Shown: positions 26,339 to 34,976, counted from the first letter of the stretch. The stretch is 64,000 nucleotides of DNA from Verrucomicrobiaceae bacterium (GCA_947466075.1 CANIBP010000016.1:29349-93348), one strand, 5' to 3'. A program made the numbers and translations. Notes: generated from the letters alone by a model not told the origin.

Positions 26339-27799
26339 TCAGGTCTGATCCGTGGTCTGGAAATCTGGGTAGGCGTTTGCGGCGTGCTCAGCAAAGTCGA
26401 GGCCGTCGATTTGTTCCGTATCCGAGGCACGCAGTCCGACGAGCATGTCCACCAGCTTGAAGATGCCGAAGCAAATTACAAAGGCGGTGATCGTAACCGA
26501 AAACGTGCCCAATGCCTGTACGCCAAGCTTGTTCGCATCAAAGCCGTCCATGTTGAACAAGGCCACACTGAGCGTTCCCCACCAGCCATTGCAAAGGTGC
26601 ACCGGCACTGCGCCCACAGCGTCATCAATCTTCATGCGCTCGAGCGCGATGGTGGCGACGGTGGTGATGATGCCCGCGATCAAACCGACGATGAAGGCTG
26701 AGGCTGGAGAAATGTTGGCGCAGCAGGCTGTCACACCGACCGCACCGCCGAGCGAACCGTTGAGCGTGATGCCCACATCCGGCCGACCTTGAACAAACCA
26801 CATCGAAATCATGGCCGACAAGGCAGCTGCCGCAGGAGCGATGGTCGTATTCACCGCGATGCGGCCAATCGTCCCGTTGCCAAGCAGGGTGGAACCTGCG
26901 TTGAAGCCAAACCAGCCGAACCACAGGATGAAGACACCAAGCGCAGCAAGTGGGATGTTGTGTCCGGCGATCAAACGCGGCGTGCCATCCTTTGCAAAAC
27001 GTCCGTGACGTGCGCCGACCACCAAGATGCCAGCCAGTGCACAAGCGCCACCGCAGCCGTGCACCACCGTTGATCCTGCGAAATCCACGAAGCCCATCGC
27101 TTCGAGCCAACCTTTTTCACCGCCAACGCCAAAGGCACCGCCAAAACTGCCCCAGGCCCAGTGACCACCGATGGGATACACAATCGCTGCCAGAAGTGCT
27201 GCGTAGATGAGGTAGCCGACGAACTTGGTGCGTTCCGCCATTGCGCCAGAAACAATCGTGCAAGCAGTGCCCGCAAACACCACCTGAAAGAACCAGAAGG
27301 CCCAGAACTTGTCATCGGCTGCGTGGTTGGACAGCCAGAAGCTGTCGCCACCAATCCAGCCACCGATGCTCGTGCCGAACATCAAACCGAAGCCGATGAA
27401 CAGGAACACGATCGCGCTGATGCAGAAGTCGAGGAAGTTCTTCATGATGATGTTGATGCTGTTTTTCGCACGGGCGAATCCCAGCTCCACCATGGCAAAT
27501 CCGGCCTGCATCACGAAAACCAGAGCTCCGGTGATGACCATCCACACTAGATTCAAATTAAGCTGCACCGTTTCGATATCCGCTTTCACCGCAGCATCCG
27601 CAGGTGTAGCTGGTGCAGGCGCTACTGCGGGAGCGGCTTCGCCTTTCACGGCTTTTGCCACTTCGATCAGCGTTCCCTGGTTGGTGTCGAGTTTCTGAAT
27701 GATCGTGTCGAGCTTGGCCTCGATCTTGGCGCTGTCCTGAGCGGACACGGTGACGAGGAGGGCGATGCTGGCGACAAGGCAGGTGCAAAAGTGCTTCAT
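26339..27799 (-). CDS. amt: Ammonium transporter with exported N-terminal extension
   Basis: About 486 residues from the ATG at 27799. After a signal peptide (MKHFCTCLVASIALLVTVSAQ) comes an Asp/Lys/Leu heptad-like stretch (KIEAKLDTIIQKLDTNQ) and an Ala/Pro linker to about residue 70, then the eleven-helix Amt core. Key sites are VDFAGSTVVHGCGG (the conserved Asp and first pore His) and VPVHLCNGWWG (second pore His). It should conduct ammonium across the inner membrane. No GlnK gene is beside it, unlike many amt loci. Here it is last in a four-gene operon after the Roadblock-like gene (14 bp), which is an unusual setting. Confidence 0.92.
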   Translation of the reverse strand: MKHFCTCLVASIALLVTVSAQDSAKIEAKLDTIIQKLDTNQGTLIEVAKAVKGEAAPAVAPAPATPADAAVKADIETVQLNLNLVWMVITGALVFVMQAGFAMVELGFARAKNSINIIMKNFLDFCISAIVFLFIGFGLMFGTSIGGWIGGDSFWLSNHAADDKFWAFWFFQVVFAGTACTIVSGAMAERTKFVGYLIYAALLAAIVYPIGGHWAWGSFGGAFGVGGEKGWLEAMGFVDFAGSTVVHGCGGACALAGILVVGARHGRFAKDGTPRLIAGHNIPLAALGVFILWFGWFGFNAGSTLLGNGTIGRIAVNTTIAPAAAALSAMISMWFVQGRPDVGITLNGSLGGAVGVTACCANISPASAFIVGLIAGIITTVATIALERMKIDDAVGAVPVHLCNGWWGTLSVALFNMDGFDANKLGVQALGTFSVTITAFVICFGIFKLVDMLVGLRASDTEQIDGLDFAEHAANAYPDFQTTDQT

Positions 27800-27813
27800 G
27801 AATGGTGGCGGGT

Positions 27814-28515
27814 TCAGATTTCCAAATCTTCGAGTGCGGCGTCGAGTTCGACGAGAAGTTGGCGGCGTTTGGTGACGTTCGGCACGTGGTCGATCACGCT
27901 GACGGCCAGCTTGCGCACGCCAGCGGCAGGCAGTCGGTAAGGATCGCTGATCTGGGACTCTTCGACTGTGCGCTCGATGAGATTGGCGGCCTGTGCACGT
28001 CCCATGACCTTGCCGAGGACGTTTTCCACCCGCTTGCGAACCGTGCCCCACTGGTTGACACCCGTGTCCAACTTCGCGGTGATTTGCGACAATGCGCGCG
28101 GACTGGTGACGACGAGTTCCTCAATGCCGTCCGCTGGAAGTTTGGCGGCAGGTTGTGGTTCGGCAGAGGCAGTAATGAGCAAGCCTGCGTGATCGTTGAG
28201 CATCACCGAAGCGGCACTCGCCGCGAGATCGGAGTCTGCCCGCGAAGTGAGAAAGAACATCATCGCCGTCTCGTCTTGCACGACGATGAGCAGCACACCG
28301 CCGTCGAATTCGAGATAGACCTGCCGTATTTTTCGCTTCACCTGCCGGTAACCTTCCAGCATCTGCGCAACGATCTCGCGTAGATTTTCCGCTCGCATGT
28401 CGGAGAACGGCATCTGGCGGTGGATGGTGTTGCGACCTTTGAATAACATCACACCAGCCACGCCATCGAGACGTTGCAGCGATGCGGCGGCTGTGATCAC
28501 GGGGTTCAAACTCAT
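27814..28515 (-). CDS. Roadblock/LC7-like protein, 233 aa
   Basis: The N-terminal 115 residues (SLQRLDGVAGVMLFKGRNTI, then IRQVYLEFDGGVLLIVVQDE and MMFFLTSRADSDL) look like a Roadblock/LC7 domain, a fold that in bacteria often regulates small GTPases (MglB). The C-terminal half is helical (ITAKLDTGVNQWGTVRKRV, LIERTVEESQ) and not recognised. It is cytoplasmic. The gene sits between a 122-residue unknown (17 bp) and amt (14 bp). A regulatory role for the operon is inference from the fold only; a small GTPase gene is not in the window. Confidence 0.55.
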   Translation of the reverse strand: MSLNPVITAAASLQRLDGVAGVMLFKGRNTIHRQMPFSDMRAENLREIVAQMLEGYRQVKRKIRQVYLEFDGGVLLIVVQDETAMMFFLTSRADSDLAASAASVMLNDHAGLLITASAEPQPAAKLPADGIEELVVTSPRALSQITAKLDTGVNQWGTVRKRVENVLGKVMGRAQAANLIERTVEESQISDPYRLPAAGVRKLAVSVIDHVPNVTKRRQLLVELDAALEDLEI

Positions 28516-28532
28516 GGTGTGAAAATTCGAAA

Positions 28533-28901
28533 TCAGCGAGTCAGCGCTTCACGCACCTGCTTGATGGAACGTTGGTTGCCACTGACACTCCCATGCCAGT
28601 TGCCATCCTGCTGCCCAGCGCTGATGGCGGTTTGTCCTTCACGATCCTCCACGATCGCTACTTCCAAACGGCGCATACCGAGCGTCTCGGCCAGTTTTTC
28701 CGCGTAGTAGCCGACGTATTTCACCTCACCTGCAAAACGTTGCGCTGACTCGGCATCACCGCCCGAAACGGACTCGCGTCCCTGGACGGTCTCCATCTTG
28801 ATGAGGCCTGGATCGGGTTCCATGCGGATGATGTTGCTGGATTGCGCACCCGTGGCCGTGCGGTTACTTGAAACGGGAATGATGCGTGTCGGTTGTTCCA
28901 T
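28533..28901 (-). CDS. Unknown small protein, 122 aa
   Basis: The ATG at 28901 is preceded at close spacing by GGGAG, a good ribosome-binding site. The first 55 residues are polar and probably flexible; the second half (AQRFAGEVKYVGYYAEKLAE, LEVAIVEDREGQ) is mixed alpha/beta, possibly a Roadblock-type or similar small domain, but this is weak. It is the second gene of the MFP-unknown-Roadblock-amt operon (17 bp before the Roadblock-like gene). No function is assigned. Confidence 0.5.
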   Translation of the reverse strand: MEQPTRIIPVSSNRTATGAQSSNIIRMEPDPGLIKMETVQGRESVSGGDAESAQRFAGEVKYVGYYAEKLAETLGMRRLEVAIVEDREGQTAISAGQQDGNWHGSVSGNQRSIKQVREALTR

Positions 28902-28977
28902 TCACTCCCTATATTAAGCATCACCCGTGCCAGCTTCACTCTGGCAACGTCACAATTTCAATCTTTGTGACTCAGCA

Positions 28978-30240
28978 TCAAGGCAGCGGCTTCGCTTCCG
29001 GCGTCAGCATGGCAGACTTTTTATCCGGTGCCTTGTCTCCGGCAAGTTTGCCACCCGCAGGCTGGCCGTCGATCACCGGAGAAACGCGTGCACCATCAGC
29101 AGGAAATGGAATCGGTGTCAGGCACAGTACGTCGCCCTCTTTCGGTGCCTTCGCCGCGTTGGCCGAGACGACAATGTGCTTCTCTGTGCCGAAGATCGGC
29201 TCCACGAACATGCGCTTGAGTGTGTTTTGAGGAGTGATGAGGATGATCTCATCCCCAGCGCGCACGGCGGCACGGGAAATGATGAACACATCGTTTAGCG
29301 CGGCCCCTTCGATCTCAGCCTCGATAAATTGGCCGATCTTCAGCGGCGGTGCGCCATCCGCACGTTTGGCAAAAGGGTTGTCGATCTGCGCCACGGCGGT
29401 GGTCTGGCGTGTTTCCGCATCCAGAGCGCTCTCCACACGGACCAGTCGGCCGTTCCATGTCACCGTCTTGCCAGCAGCAGTCGTGCGCAGTTTCACGTTT
29501 GCGGCGGGCAGTGCTTCCGTTGCATCACGATAGCGTTCCGGCAGTTGCACATGCTGGCTCTCACGCTCAGGCAGCGGCAGACGCACTTCCACAAAATCCG
29601 TGGCAAACACCTTCCCCAAGGTGGTGCCTGGTGTCACATACTGCCCGACGTCGGCGCTTTGCTCCAAGACTTGCCCTGCATACGGCGCACGAATGACGGT
29701 GCGCTGCGCATCACGCTCCGCTTTCACCACACGGGCCTCGGCGGCGGCAAGGTCAGCCCTGGCACGCGCCACTTGCGGCGCACGCGCGACGAGTTCGCCC
29801 GGTGTTCCTTGACGCCCCAGCGCTTTCCAGTTTTCCAGTGCCTGTTCAGCCTTCGCTTCCTCTTCGGCTACGGTCACTTTCGCCAGCGCTACGGCTGCTT
29901 TAGCCACAGTGACCCCTGTTTCGTAATCCACCGGGTCGAGTTTGACCAGCACCTCGCCTTTTTCAAAAAAACCGCCGGGCCTGAATGAATGACTCACCTC
30001 CACAATCATCCCCGCCACTTCCGGCAGCAGCGTGCTGCGCGTGCGCGGCTGCACGGCACCCTGCGAGGCCACCCGCACCGGATAGCTCGTCTTCTTGAGC
30101 GTGATCCCTTCCACCGACACGAGCACCGGTCGTGTCTCCATCGCCTTCAACTCCGGTTTGTGCGTGATCAGCCACCAACCAATCCAGCCGCAGGCGGCCA
30201 GAATGATCAAAGGGAGTAATGCACGGATGATTTTGGCCAT
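28978..30240 (-). CDS. HlyD/RND-type membrane-fusion protein
   Basis: About 420 residues from the ATG at 30240, which gives an N-terminal membrane anchor (IIRALLPLIILAACGWIGWW). Domains in order: barrel-sandwich half (YPVRVASQGAVQPRTRSTLL), alpha-hairpin (KAAVALAKVTVAEEEAKAEQ), second lipoyl half (RTVIRAPYAGQVLEQSADVG), beta-barrel and membrane-proximal region. It ends in a Lys/Pro-rich tail. Such adaptors join RND or ABC pumps to outer-membrane channels, but no transporter or TolC gene accompanies it; its downstream operon partners are an unknown, a Roadblock-like protein and amt. Confidence 0.87.
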   Translation of the reverse strand: MAKIIRALLPLIILAACGWIGWWLITHKPELKAMETRPVLVSVEGITLKKTSYPVRVASQGAVQPRTRSTLLPEVAGMIVEVSHSFRPGGFFEKGEVLVKLDPVDYETGVTVAKAAVALAKVTVAEEEAKAEQALENWKALGRQGTPGELVARAPQVARARADLAAAEARVVKAERDAQRTVIRAPYAGQVLEQSADVGQYVTPGTTLGKVFATDFVEVRLPLPERESQHVQLPERYRDATEALPAANVKLRTTAAGKTVTWNGRLVRVESALDAETRQTTAVAQIDNPFAKRADGAPPLKIGQFIEAEIEGAALNDVFIISRAAVRAGDEIILITPQNTLKRMFVEPIFGTEKHIVVSANAAKAPKEGDVLCLTPIPFPADGARVSPVIDGQPAGGKLAGDKAPDKKSAMLTPEAKPLP

Positions 30241-30311
30241 GTCAGAAGGTAGAACGTCTGAAAATGCGACTGGATTCACCCGGCGCACGATTTAATCCGC
30301 TAAAAGCAGCC

Positions 30312-31391
30312 TCACAGCTTCGCCAGCGAATCATCCAGCGCGGCGATCACCGTGCTGATGCTTGCCTCGGACTCGTCGCCCATGTTCGAGACGCGGAAGG
30401 TCTTGCCCTTCAGCTTCCCGTAACCGCCGTCGATGATCATGCTGTGATTCTTCTTCAGCAGGCCGATGAAGGCCGCCACGTCGATGCCCTTGTTGTTCGC
30501 CACGCAGGTCAGCGACTTGGAGCGATAACCTTCCGGCGCGAAGAACTCGAAGCCGTTGCGGCGCACCCACTCATGCACCATGCCGTTGAGCTTGGCGTGG
30601 CGTGCGTAGCGGTTGTCCACGCCTTCGGCGAAGATCTTGTTGAGCTGATGCCGCAGGCCGTAGATCAGCGAAATGCACGGCGTGCTTGGCGTCATGCTCT
30701 TCTCGCCGTTCGCCTTGAACTCCAGGAAGTCGAAGTAGTAGCCACGGTCATTGATCGTCGCCGCACGGGCCATGGCGGCCTCACTGGCGGTGAACAGCGC
30801 CAGGCCCGGAGGCAGCGCGAAGGCCTTCTGGCTGCCCGTGAGCAGCACGTCGAGGCCGAGTTCGTCGAAATTCACCGGCACCGTGGTGAAACCAGACACC
30901 GAATCCGTGATGAACATCACATCCGGATACTTCTTCTTCAGCGCCGCGATCTCCGCGATGGGGCTGAGCACGCCGGTGGAGGTTTCATTGTGGATGAAGG
31001 TCACCGCGTCGAATTCACCCGTGGCGAGACGCTTGTCGATCTCCGCTGCCATGATCGGCTGGCCCCACTCGACCTGATAAGCCTCGGCTTCCTTGCCGCA
31101 GCGCTTGGAAACGTCCAGCCACTTGTCGGAGAAGGCTCCGTTGCAGCAGTTCAGCACCTTTTTCTTCACCAGATTGCGGATCGAGCCCTCCATCACGCCC
31201 CAGGCCGAGGAGGTGCTCAGAAACACCTGCTGCTTCGTGCCAAACAGCGTCTGCAGCATCGGCTGGATCTCGGCATACAGATCCTGGAATCCCTTGCCGC
31301 GATGCCCGATCATCGGCTGCGCCATCGCAGCGTAGGTGTCAGGGGAAACTTCGACGGGACCGGGAATGTAAAGTTTGACGTGGGTGCTCAT
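30312..31391 (-). CDS. Class V aminotransferase (alanine-glyoxylate/serine-pyruvate type)
   Basis: A 359-residue PLP enzyme of the class V family starting MSTHVKLYIPGPVEVSPD. Visible sites are PMIGHRGKGFQDLY, STSSAWGVMEGSIRN (PLP phosphate region), ITDSVSGFT with the PLP-N Asp, and the Schiff-base lysine in TGSQKAFALPPGL. It transfers an amino group between small 2-oxo acids such as glyoxylate or pyruvate and alanine/serine/aspartate. It stands alone; the open frame upstream of 31391 runs into repeat debris and is not part of the gene. Confidence 0.88.
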   Translation of the reverse strand: MSTHVKLYIPGPVEVSPDTYAAMAQPMIGHRGKGFQDLYAEIQPMLQTLFGTKQQVFLSTSSAWGVMEGSIRNLVKKKVLNCCNGAFSDKWLDVSKRCGKEAEAYQVEWGQPIMAAEIDKRLATGEFDAVTFIHNETSTGVLSPIAEIAALKKKYPDVMFITDSVSGFTTVPVNFDELGLDVLLTGSQKAFALPPGLALFTASEAAMARAATINDRGYYFDFLEFKANGEKSMTPSTPCISLIYGLRHQLNKIFAEGVDNRYARHAKLNGMVHEWVRRNGFEFFAPEGYRSKSLTCVANNKGIDVAAFIGLLKKNHSMIIDGGYGKLKGKTFRVSNMGDESEASISTVIAALDDSLAKL

Positions 31392-31466
31392 GCGTTTGGG
31401 GGAAAGGGAGCGCCGAGTGTAGGGCGCACTTGCCGGTGCGCAACTACCGCTTCGGACGAACGCCGA

Positions 31467-31535
31467 CGCATTCTCCCGGCTCAGTTCGTCAATCTCATGC
31501 TCTGGAACTTCCACCTCGGCTTTGAGCTTGTTCTG
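31467..31535 (-). pseudogene. Decayed duplicate of the exonuclease gene's 3' end
   Basis: Sequence 31467-31535 resembles 31680-31748, the last codons of the exonuclease gene. In the minus-strand frame it encodes KLKAEVEVPEHEIDELSREN, against KLKAEAARLQREIAELSGDD in the intact gene. It has lost the stop and the rest of the gene. It is a partial duplication or relic of a paralogue. Confidence 0.6.
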
Positions 31536-31590
31536 GCTGCCTTGAATCAGAAGACTTCTCCAGCTCGGGTTTACCAAATCCGAGGTCGGA

Positions 31591-31648
31591 TTTTGGGCAC
31601 ACCGGGGTGGGTTTGTGGGCAAACCGGGCTGGGTTTGTTGGCACAACG
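31591..31648. repeat. Imperfect 22-bp tandem repeat, about 2.6 units
   Basis: Units at 31591-31612, 31613-31634 and a partial 31635-31648 share the pattern TTnTGGGCAnACCGGGnTGG. They lie between the exonuclease gene stop and its decayed duplicate. Confidence 0.7.
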
Positions 31649-31664
31649 TTGCGCCCCTCCCGCC

Positions 31665-33299
31665 TCACCCGATCACCGGCGCATCGTCCCCGCTCAATTC
31701 GGCAATCTCCCGCTGTAGCCGTGCCGCCTCTGCTTTCAGCTTCGCCACTTCCTCGTTAATGCCTTCGATCTGCTGCCCGATCACGCGGTCGAGTATTTCG
31801 GGATCCTTCTCCACGACTTGAGACAGCTCATAGCTGTCGCTCTCCTTGAGCGCATCGGTGGCTTCGATGACGCTGAGAATCTCGGCCTCCAGGCTGTTCA
31901 GGAGCTTTTGCAGTTGCTCCAGTTCGTCTGTGTCATTCAGATCAATCGCTGCCCAGCCCTGCCGCAGCATGTAGCCTGCGGGATCATTCGCGATCTGGCG
32001 CAACGTCTCCAGATCACCGCTGTCTTTCGCGGCATTGATGGCTCCGGTCAGGTTCGTGTAGGCTGCTTGTTTCTCTGGATCATCCGCGAAGCGGTCGGGG
32101 TGGAACAACTTCACTAGCTCCCGCCACAGCCGTTTCAGTTCAGACTCCTCATCCGCAGACAGGCGGTGCTTGGATCCCATCGCCGCTTCGGTTGCTTCAT
32201 ATTCCTCGCGGGTGCGGGCTTCGGCCTGCTCGTAGTCGTCCCGCGTTTTCGCGGCCTCCTCCTCTCCTTCGGCCAAAAGCGTGTCCAAGAAGACCTGACG
32301 GTAACGCACCACCAGCCGCAGGCGGTCACGTTCCTCGAAATGCATTCGCAAGCGCTGGAAGATGCGCGCCTCCAGCGCCAGCACATGATTCCTCTCTGAA
32401 GTGTAGGTCGCTTCGAGGTCCGCCAGTCGCGCACGCGAGGCCGCGATCAGATCACGCAGCCGCTGCAGGCCGGGATGAACGTAGAGGATGATTCCCGTCG
32501 CATTTGTCTGGGTCTCGCTGCCACCAGTGGCGACAAACAACTCAGCCTCTTGCGATGGCTTCACGAGGGCCAGTTGACGCAAATACCAGCGCCCCATGCT
32601 CGCACTCCGCGCATTCGAGGAATTGGCCAGCCATTCCAGCCACTGGCGCAGTTCCGTGTTTCTACGCGCATCGTAGATCGACCGGTCCTTGAACTTGCCG
32701 AAGGCGATGCGGCTTGGATACCACTCATCTTCGGCATAACTTTTGAGGCTGGCCCAGGTGTCCAGCCCACGCTGCTCGGCGATGGGCCGCAGCACCTTGG
32801 CAAACAAATCTGCCACCGTCTCCACATCTCCCAGCGCCGTGTGCGCGCCATGTTCCGGCAGGCGGTAATACTGCCGCAGGGTTTGCAGCTTGCAGTTACC
32901 CGCAGGCACCGGGTCCAGCAGCCGTTGCGCCAGCCGCAGCGCACAGAAACCGCCACCGCCCATCGGTGTGATGCCAAGCCTTTGCCATTCAGGTTTGAGC
33001 ACCTTCTCCATGTCATAGTCCAGATTGTAGGCCACGATGGGCAGGCTTCCCGCATACCGTCGGAGTTCGGCATAAACCTGGGACGCCGGTTCGCCATCGC
33101 GCTCTAGGATTTCCCGCGTGTAGCCATGCACCCGGGAAGCCTCAGGCGGGATGTCCTGGTTCTGATTGAGCAGCTTGCGAAAGGGCGGCCCGCTGGCTTC
33201 CCAGCCACGCATTTGTTGAGCGCCGACTTCAACGGCGTAGATCGGAGCTACAAAGCCAGTCGTTTCTGAGTCGAGGATAATCCAGTCGGCTTGCTGCAT
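31665..33299 (-). CDS. DEDDh exonuclease fused to a J-domain-like module
   Basis: A 544-residue protein with three parts. Residues 1-170 are a DnaQ/ExoX-type DEDDh exonuclease: D10/E12 in LDSETTG, VHGYT, D94 in NLDYD, and HTALGDVETV with H153 and D158. Residues about 198-225 (IAFGKFKDRSIYD) look like the DUF3820 element often following ExoX. A long charged coiled-coil region covers 275-375. Residues 385-440 carry LWRELVKLFHPDRFADDPEK, the HPD tripeptide of a J domain, and the end is again coiled coil. It is likely a cytoplasmic nuclease recruited by or to DnaK. It heads the AT-richer accessory patch with the LRR gene (3-bp gap). Confidence 0.82.
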   Translation of the reverse strand: MQQADWIILDSETTGFVAPIYAVEVGAQQMRGWEASGPPFRKLLNQNQDIPPEASRVHGYTREILERDGEPASQVYAELRRYAGSLPIVAYNLDYDMEKVLKPEWQRLGITPMGGGGFCALRLAQRLLDPVPAGNCKLQTLRQYYRLPEHGAHTALGDVETVADLFAKVLRPIAEQRGLDTWASLKSYAEDEWYPSRIAFGKFKDRSIYDARRNTELRQWLEWLANSSNARSASMGRWYLRQLALVKPSQEAELFVATGGSETQTNATGIILYVHPGLQRLRDLIAASRARLADLEATYTSERNHVLALEARIFQRLRMHFEERDRLRLVVRYRQVFLDTLLAEGEEEAAKTRDDYEQAEARTREEYEATEAAMGSKHRLSADEESELKRLWRELVKLFHPDRFADDPEKQAAYTNLTGAINAAKDSGDLETLRQIANDPAGYMLRQGWAAIDLNDTDELEQLQKLLNSLEAEILSVIEATDALKESDSYELSQVVEKDPEILDRVIGQQIEGINEEVAKLKAEAARLQREIAELSGDDAPVIG

Positions 33300-33302
33300 G
33301 GC

Positions 33303-34187
33303 TTAGAAGTTCTGGTCAGGGCGTTGGATTAGGCGGGGTTTATTTTTGAAACAATCGAGTTCTTCCAATTTTTCCAAGGGGCGGATATCCAAAACAGGAA
33401 GTGTTTCGTTTTCGCACGACCACCTTTCATAAAGGTCACCAAAACCAAGTGAGTTGAGCTGGGGAACATTGGAAAGATCAAGCGATCTAAGCTGGTTCCC
33501 ACCACAACGGAGTGACTTGAGCTGGGGCACATCGGACAGATCAAGGGATCTCAGTTGGTTTCCACCACATGAGAGTGACGTGAGTTGCGGAACGACAGAC
33601 AGATCAAGCCTAGTGAGCTCGTTTGCAGGACAGCTGAGGTATTGAAGTTTGCGTGCTCCCGAGAGGTCAACTTCACGCAAACCGATCTCGTCACAGTTTA
33701 ATATTGTAAGATCCTCGAGAGGAACTTCCAACGAGCGCATTTTTTGGCTGCGTCCAGAAATATTCAGGTGGGAAATTGAGAGGTCTGGCACCCATTCAAA
33801 CTTCGACAAAGGCCACAGATCGAGATCCCAATCGAGATATTCCAGCCGCCCATTCACCAGATGAGCTGCACGCAAATCTCCAAAAATACTTCGCAAAAGA
33901 CGCTCCTCCGGCGCCAGCATAGATTGCCGTAGTAGCTGGTCTGCCATTATTACTGGCTCCAACGCAAGAGCCTTCGACCAGATTAGAATCTGTCGATAAT
34001 CCGGTTCGCAGAAGGTATGCTCGCCAATCTTGAAACGCGGAACCAGTGCTTCGCTGGCATTCACGACGGCGCGTGACAATGCCAGCACCCCACCCACCAT
34101 CTCAGTAACAATCCGCCCACTCTGCGTCTTCCCAAGAATCAAGTCGGTGCCTGGATGGAGAATCAGAGGCAGATTTGCGTCAGACAT
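33303..34187 (-). CDS. Bacterial leucine-rich-repeat protein
   Basis: About 294 residues from the ATG at 34187 (an ATG at 34220 is possible but has no ribosome-binding site). The N-terminal 140 residues are unassigned; the C-terminal half contains LRR units of about 23 residues such as LTSLSCGGNQLRSLDLSDVP and LKSLRCGGNQLRSLDLSNVP. The repeats are also nearly identical at DNA level (period about 69-72 bp, 33440-33620), which indicates recent expansion. There is no signal peptide, so it is probably cytoplasmic and binds a protein partner. The gene lies 3 bp after the exonuclease gene and is AT-richer than most neighbours. Confidence 0.75.
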   Translation of the reverse strand: MSDANLPLILHPGTDLILGKTQSGRIVTEMVGGVLALSRAVVNASEALVPRFKIGEHTFCEPDYRQILIWSKALALEPVIMADQLLRQSMLAPEERLLRSIFGDLRAAHLVNGRLEYLDWDLDLWPLSKFEWVPDLSISHLNISGRSQKMRSLEVPLEDLTILNCDEIGLREVDLSGARKLQYLSCPANELTRLDLSVVPQLTSLSCGGNQLRSLDLSDVPQLKSLRCGGNQLRSLDLSNVPQLNSLGFGDLYERWSCENETLPVLDIRPLEKLEELDCFKNKPRLIQRPDQNF

Positions 34188-34280
34188 AAAGTGTAAGATT
34201 CCTTTTCGTAACGCTATCATAGAACATGCTTAACCACTTTGAGGCAATTCAGCCGAGAGCATGATGAATGACGGCAAACC

Positions 34281-34955
34281 TCATGACAGGGATTCTGTCA
34301 ACTCTTGGTAGAAGCCCTCCAAGCATGCGTGGTAGTTTTTGAAATGGTGGACCGTGAGGCGAAGCCCCTCACCGACCAGGGGACGTAATGGCAGCAGAAC
34401 GCCGGCAAATGGCAGATTGATTTCTTCGAAAAGGTCTGGATTTCGAGAACGAAGTTCATTCGATGACTTTCCGTCACCGTGTTTGATGACGTTTGCAGCC
34501 AACCGAAGCTCATCGAGCAACAGGTGGCTTTTGAAAAGCCTGACATCCACCTTCTTATGACGCAAAATCTCCTGCAGTTTTGCCCAAGGGTATTCTGACG
34601 AAGACAATTCCCCCTTGCGATCCAACTCCCGTGCGAGTGCGCCAGCCTGCTGCTCGAATAGATGGAAAAGTCCCGCGACCATCAGATTGAAGGTTCCTTG
34701 TCGAACCGCATCAGTTGCGATGTAAAAATCCACACCCTTAAAATAGGCACGCTCGCATTCGTCAGAGTCATCACCGCTGTCCCCGCTACTTATAGTCGAA
34801 AGCCGACTGTATTCTTCTTTTTCGATCTGATCCGCCTCCGTTATCAGGTCATCAAATGCGTTGACGATTCGATTGTGAAATACTTGAGCATAGATGTTCA
34901 ATTCCTGAATGTGACGAGTGACTAACCACCCGAGTTGTGGTGTGAATCTGCTCAT
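34281..34955 (-). CDS. Unknown helical protein, 224 aa (possibly HEPN-like)
   Basis: The ATG at 34955 starts MSRFTPQLGWLVTRHIQELN; the frame is open to a TTG at 34970. The protein looks all-helical with an acidic loop (SSGDSGDDSDECE) around residue 70. Near residue 155 the motif LRLAANVIKHGDGKSSNELR is of a kind found in HEPN/Abi-like and other defence-associated helical proteins, but RxxxxH is not clearly present, so I do not assign the family. It sits in the AT-richer accessory patch behind the LRR and exonuclease genes, with a 93-bp gap. Confidence 0.55.
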   Translation of the reverse strand: MSRFTPQLGWLVTRHIQELNIYAQVFHNRIVNAFDDLITEADQIEKEEYSRLSTISSGDSGDDSDECERAYFKGVDFYIATDAVRQGTFNLMVAGLFHLFEQQAGALARELDRKGELSSSEYPWAKLQEILRHKKVDVRLFKSHLLLDELRLAANVIKHGDGKSSNELRSRNPDLFEEINLPFAGVLLPLRPLVGEGLRLTVHHFKNYHACLEGFYQELTESLS

Positions 34956-34976
34956 TTCTGTGGAGTGCAAATGAAC

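Noticed and set aside
27800..28051. N-terminal extension of amt
   Set aside because: Overlaps the Roadblock-like gene in another frame; a signal peptide starts at 27799.
30264..31718. Plus-strand 484-codon ORF
   Set aside because: Antisense to the class V aminotransferase gene; His/Arg/Leu-rich shadow.
34281..34955. Firm call of HEPN toxin for the unknown protein
   Set aside because: A KHGDG-type motif is present but the RxxxxH catalytic motif is not clear and no antitoxin gene is adjacent.
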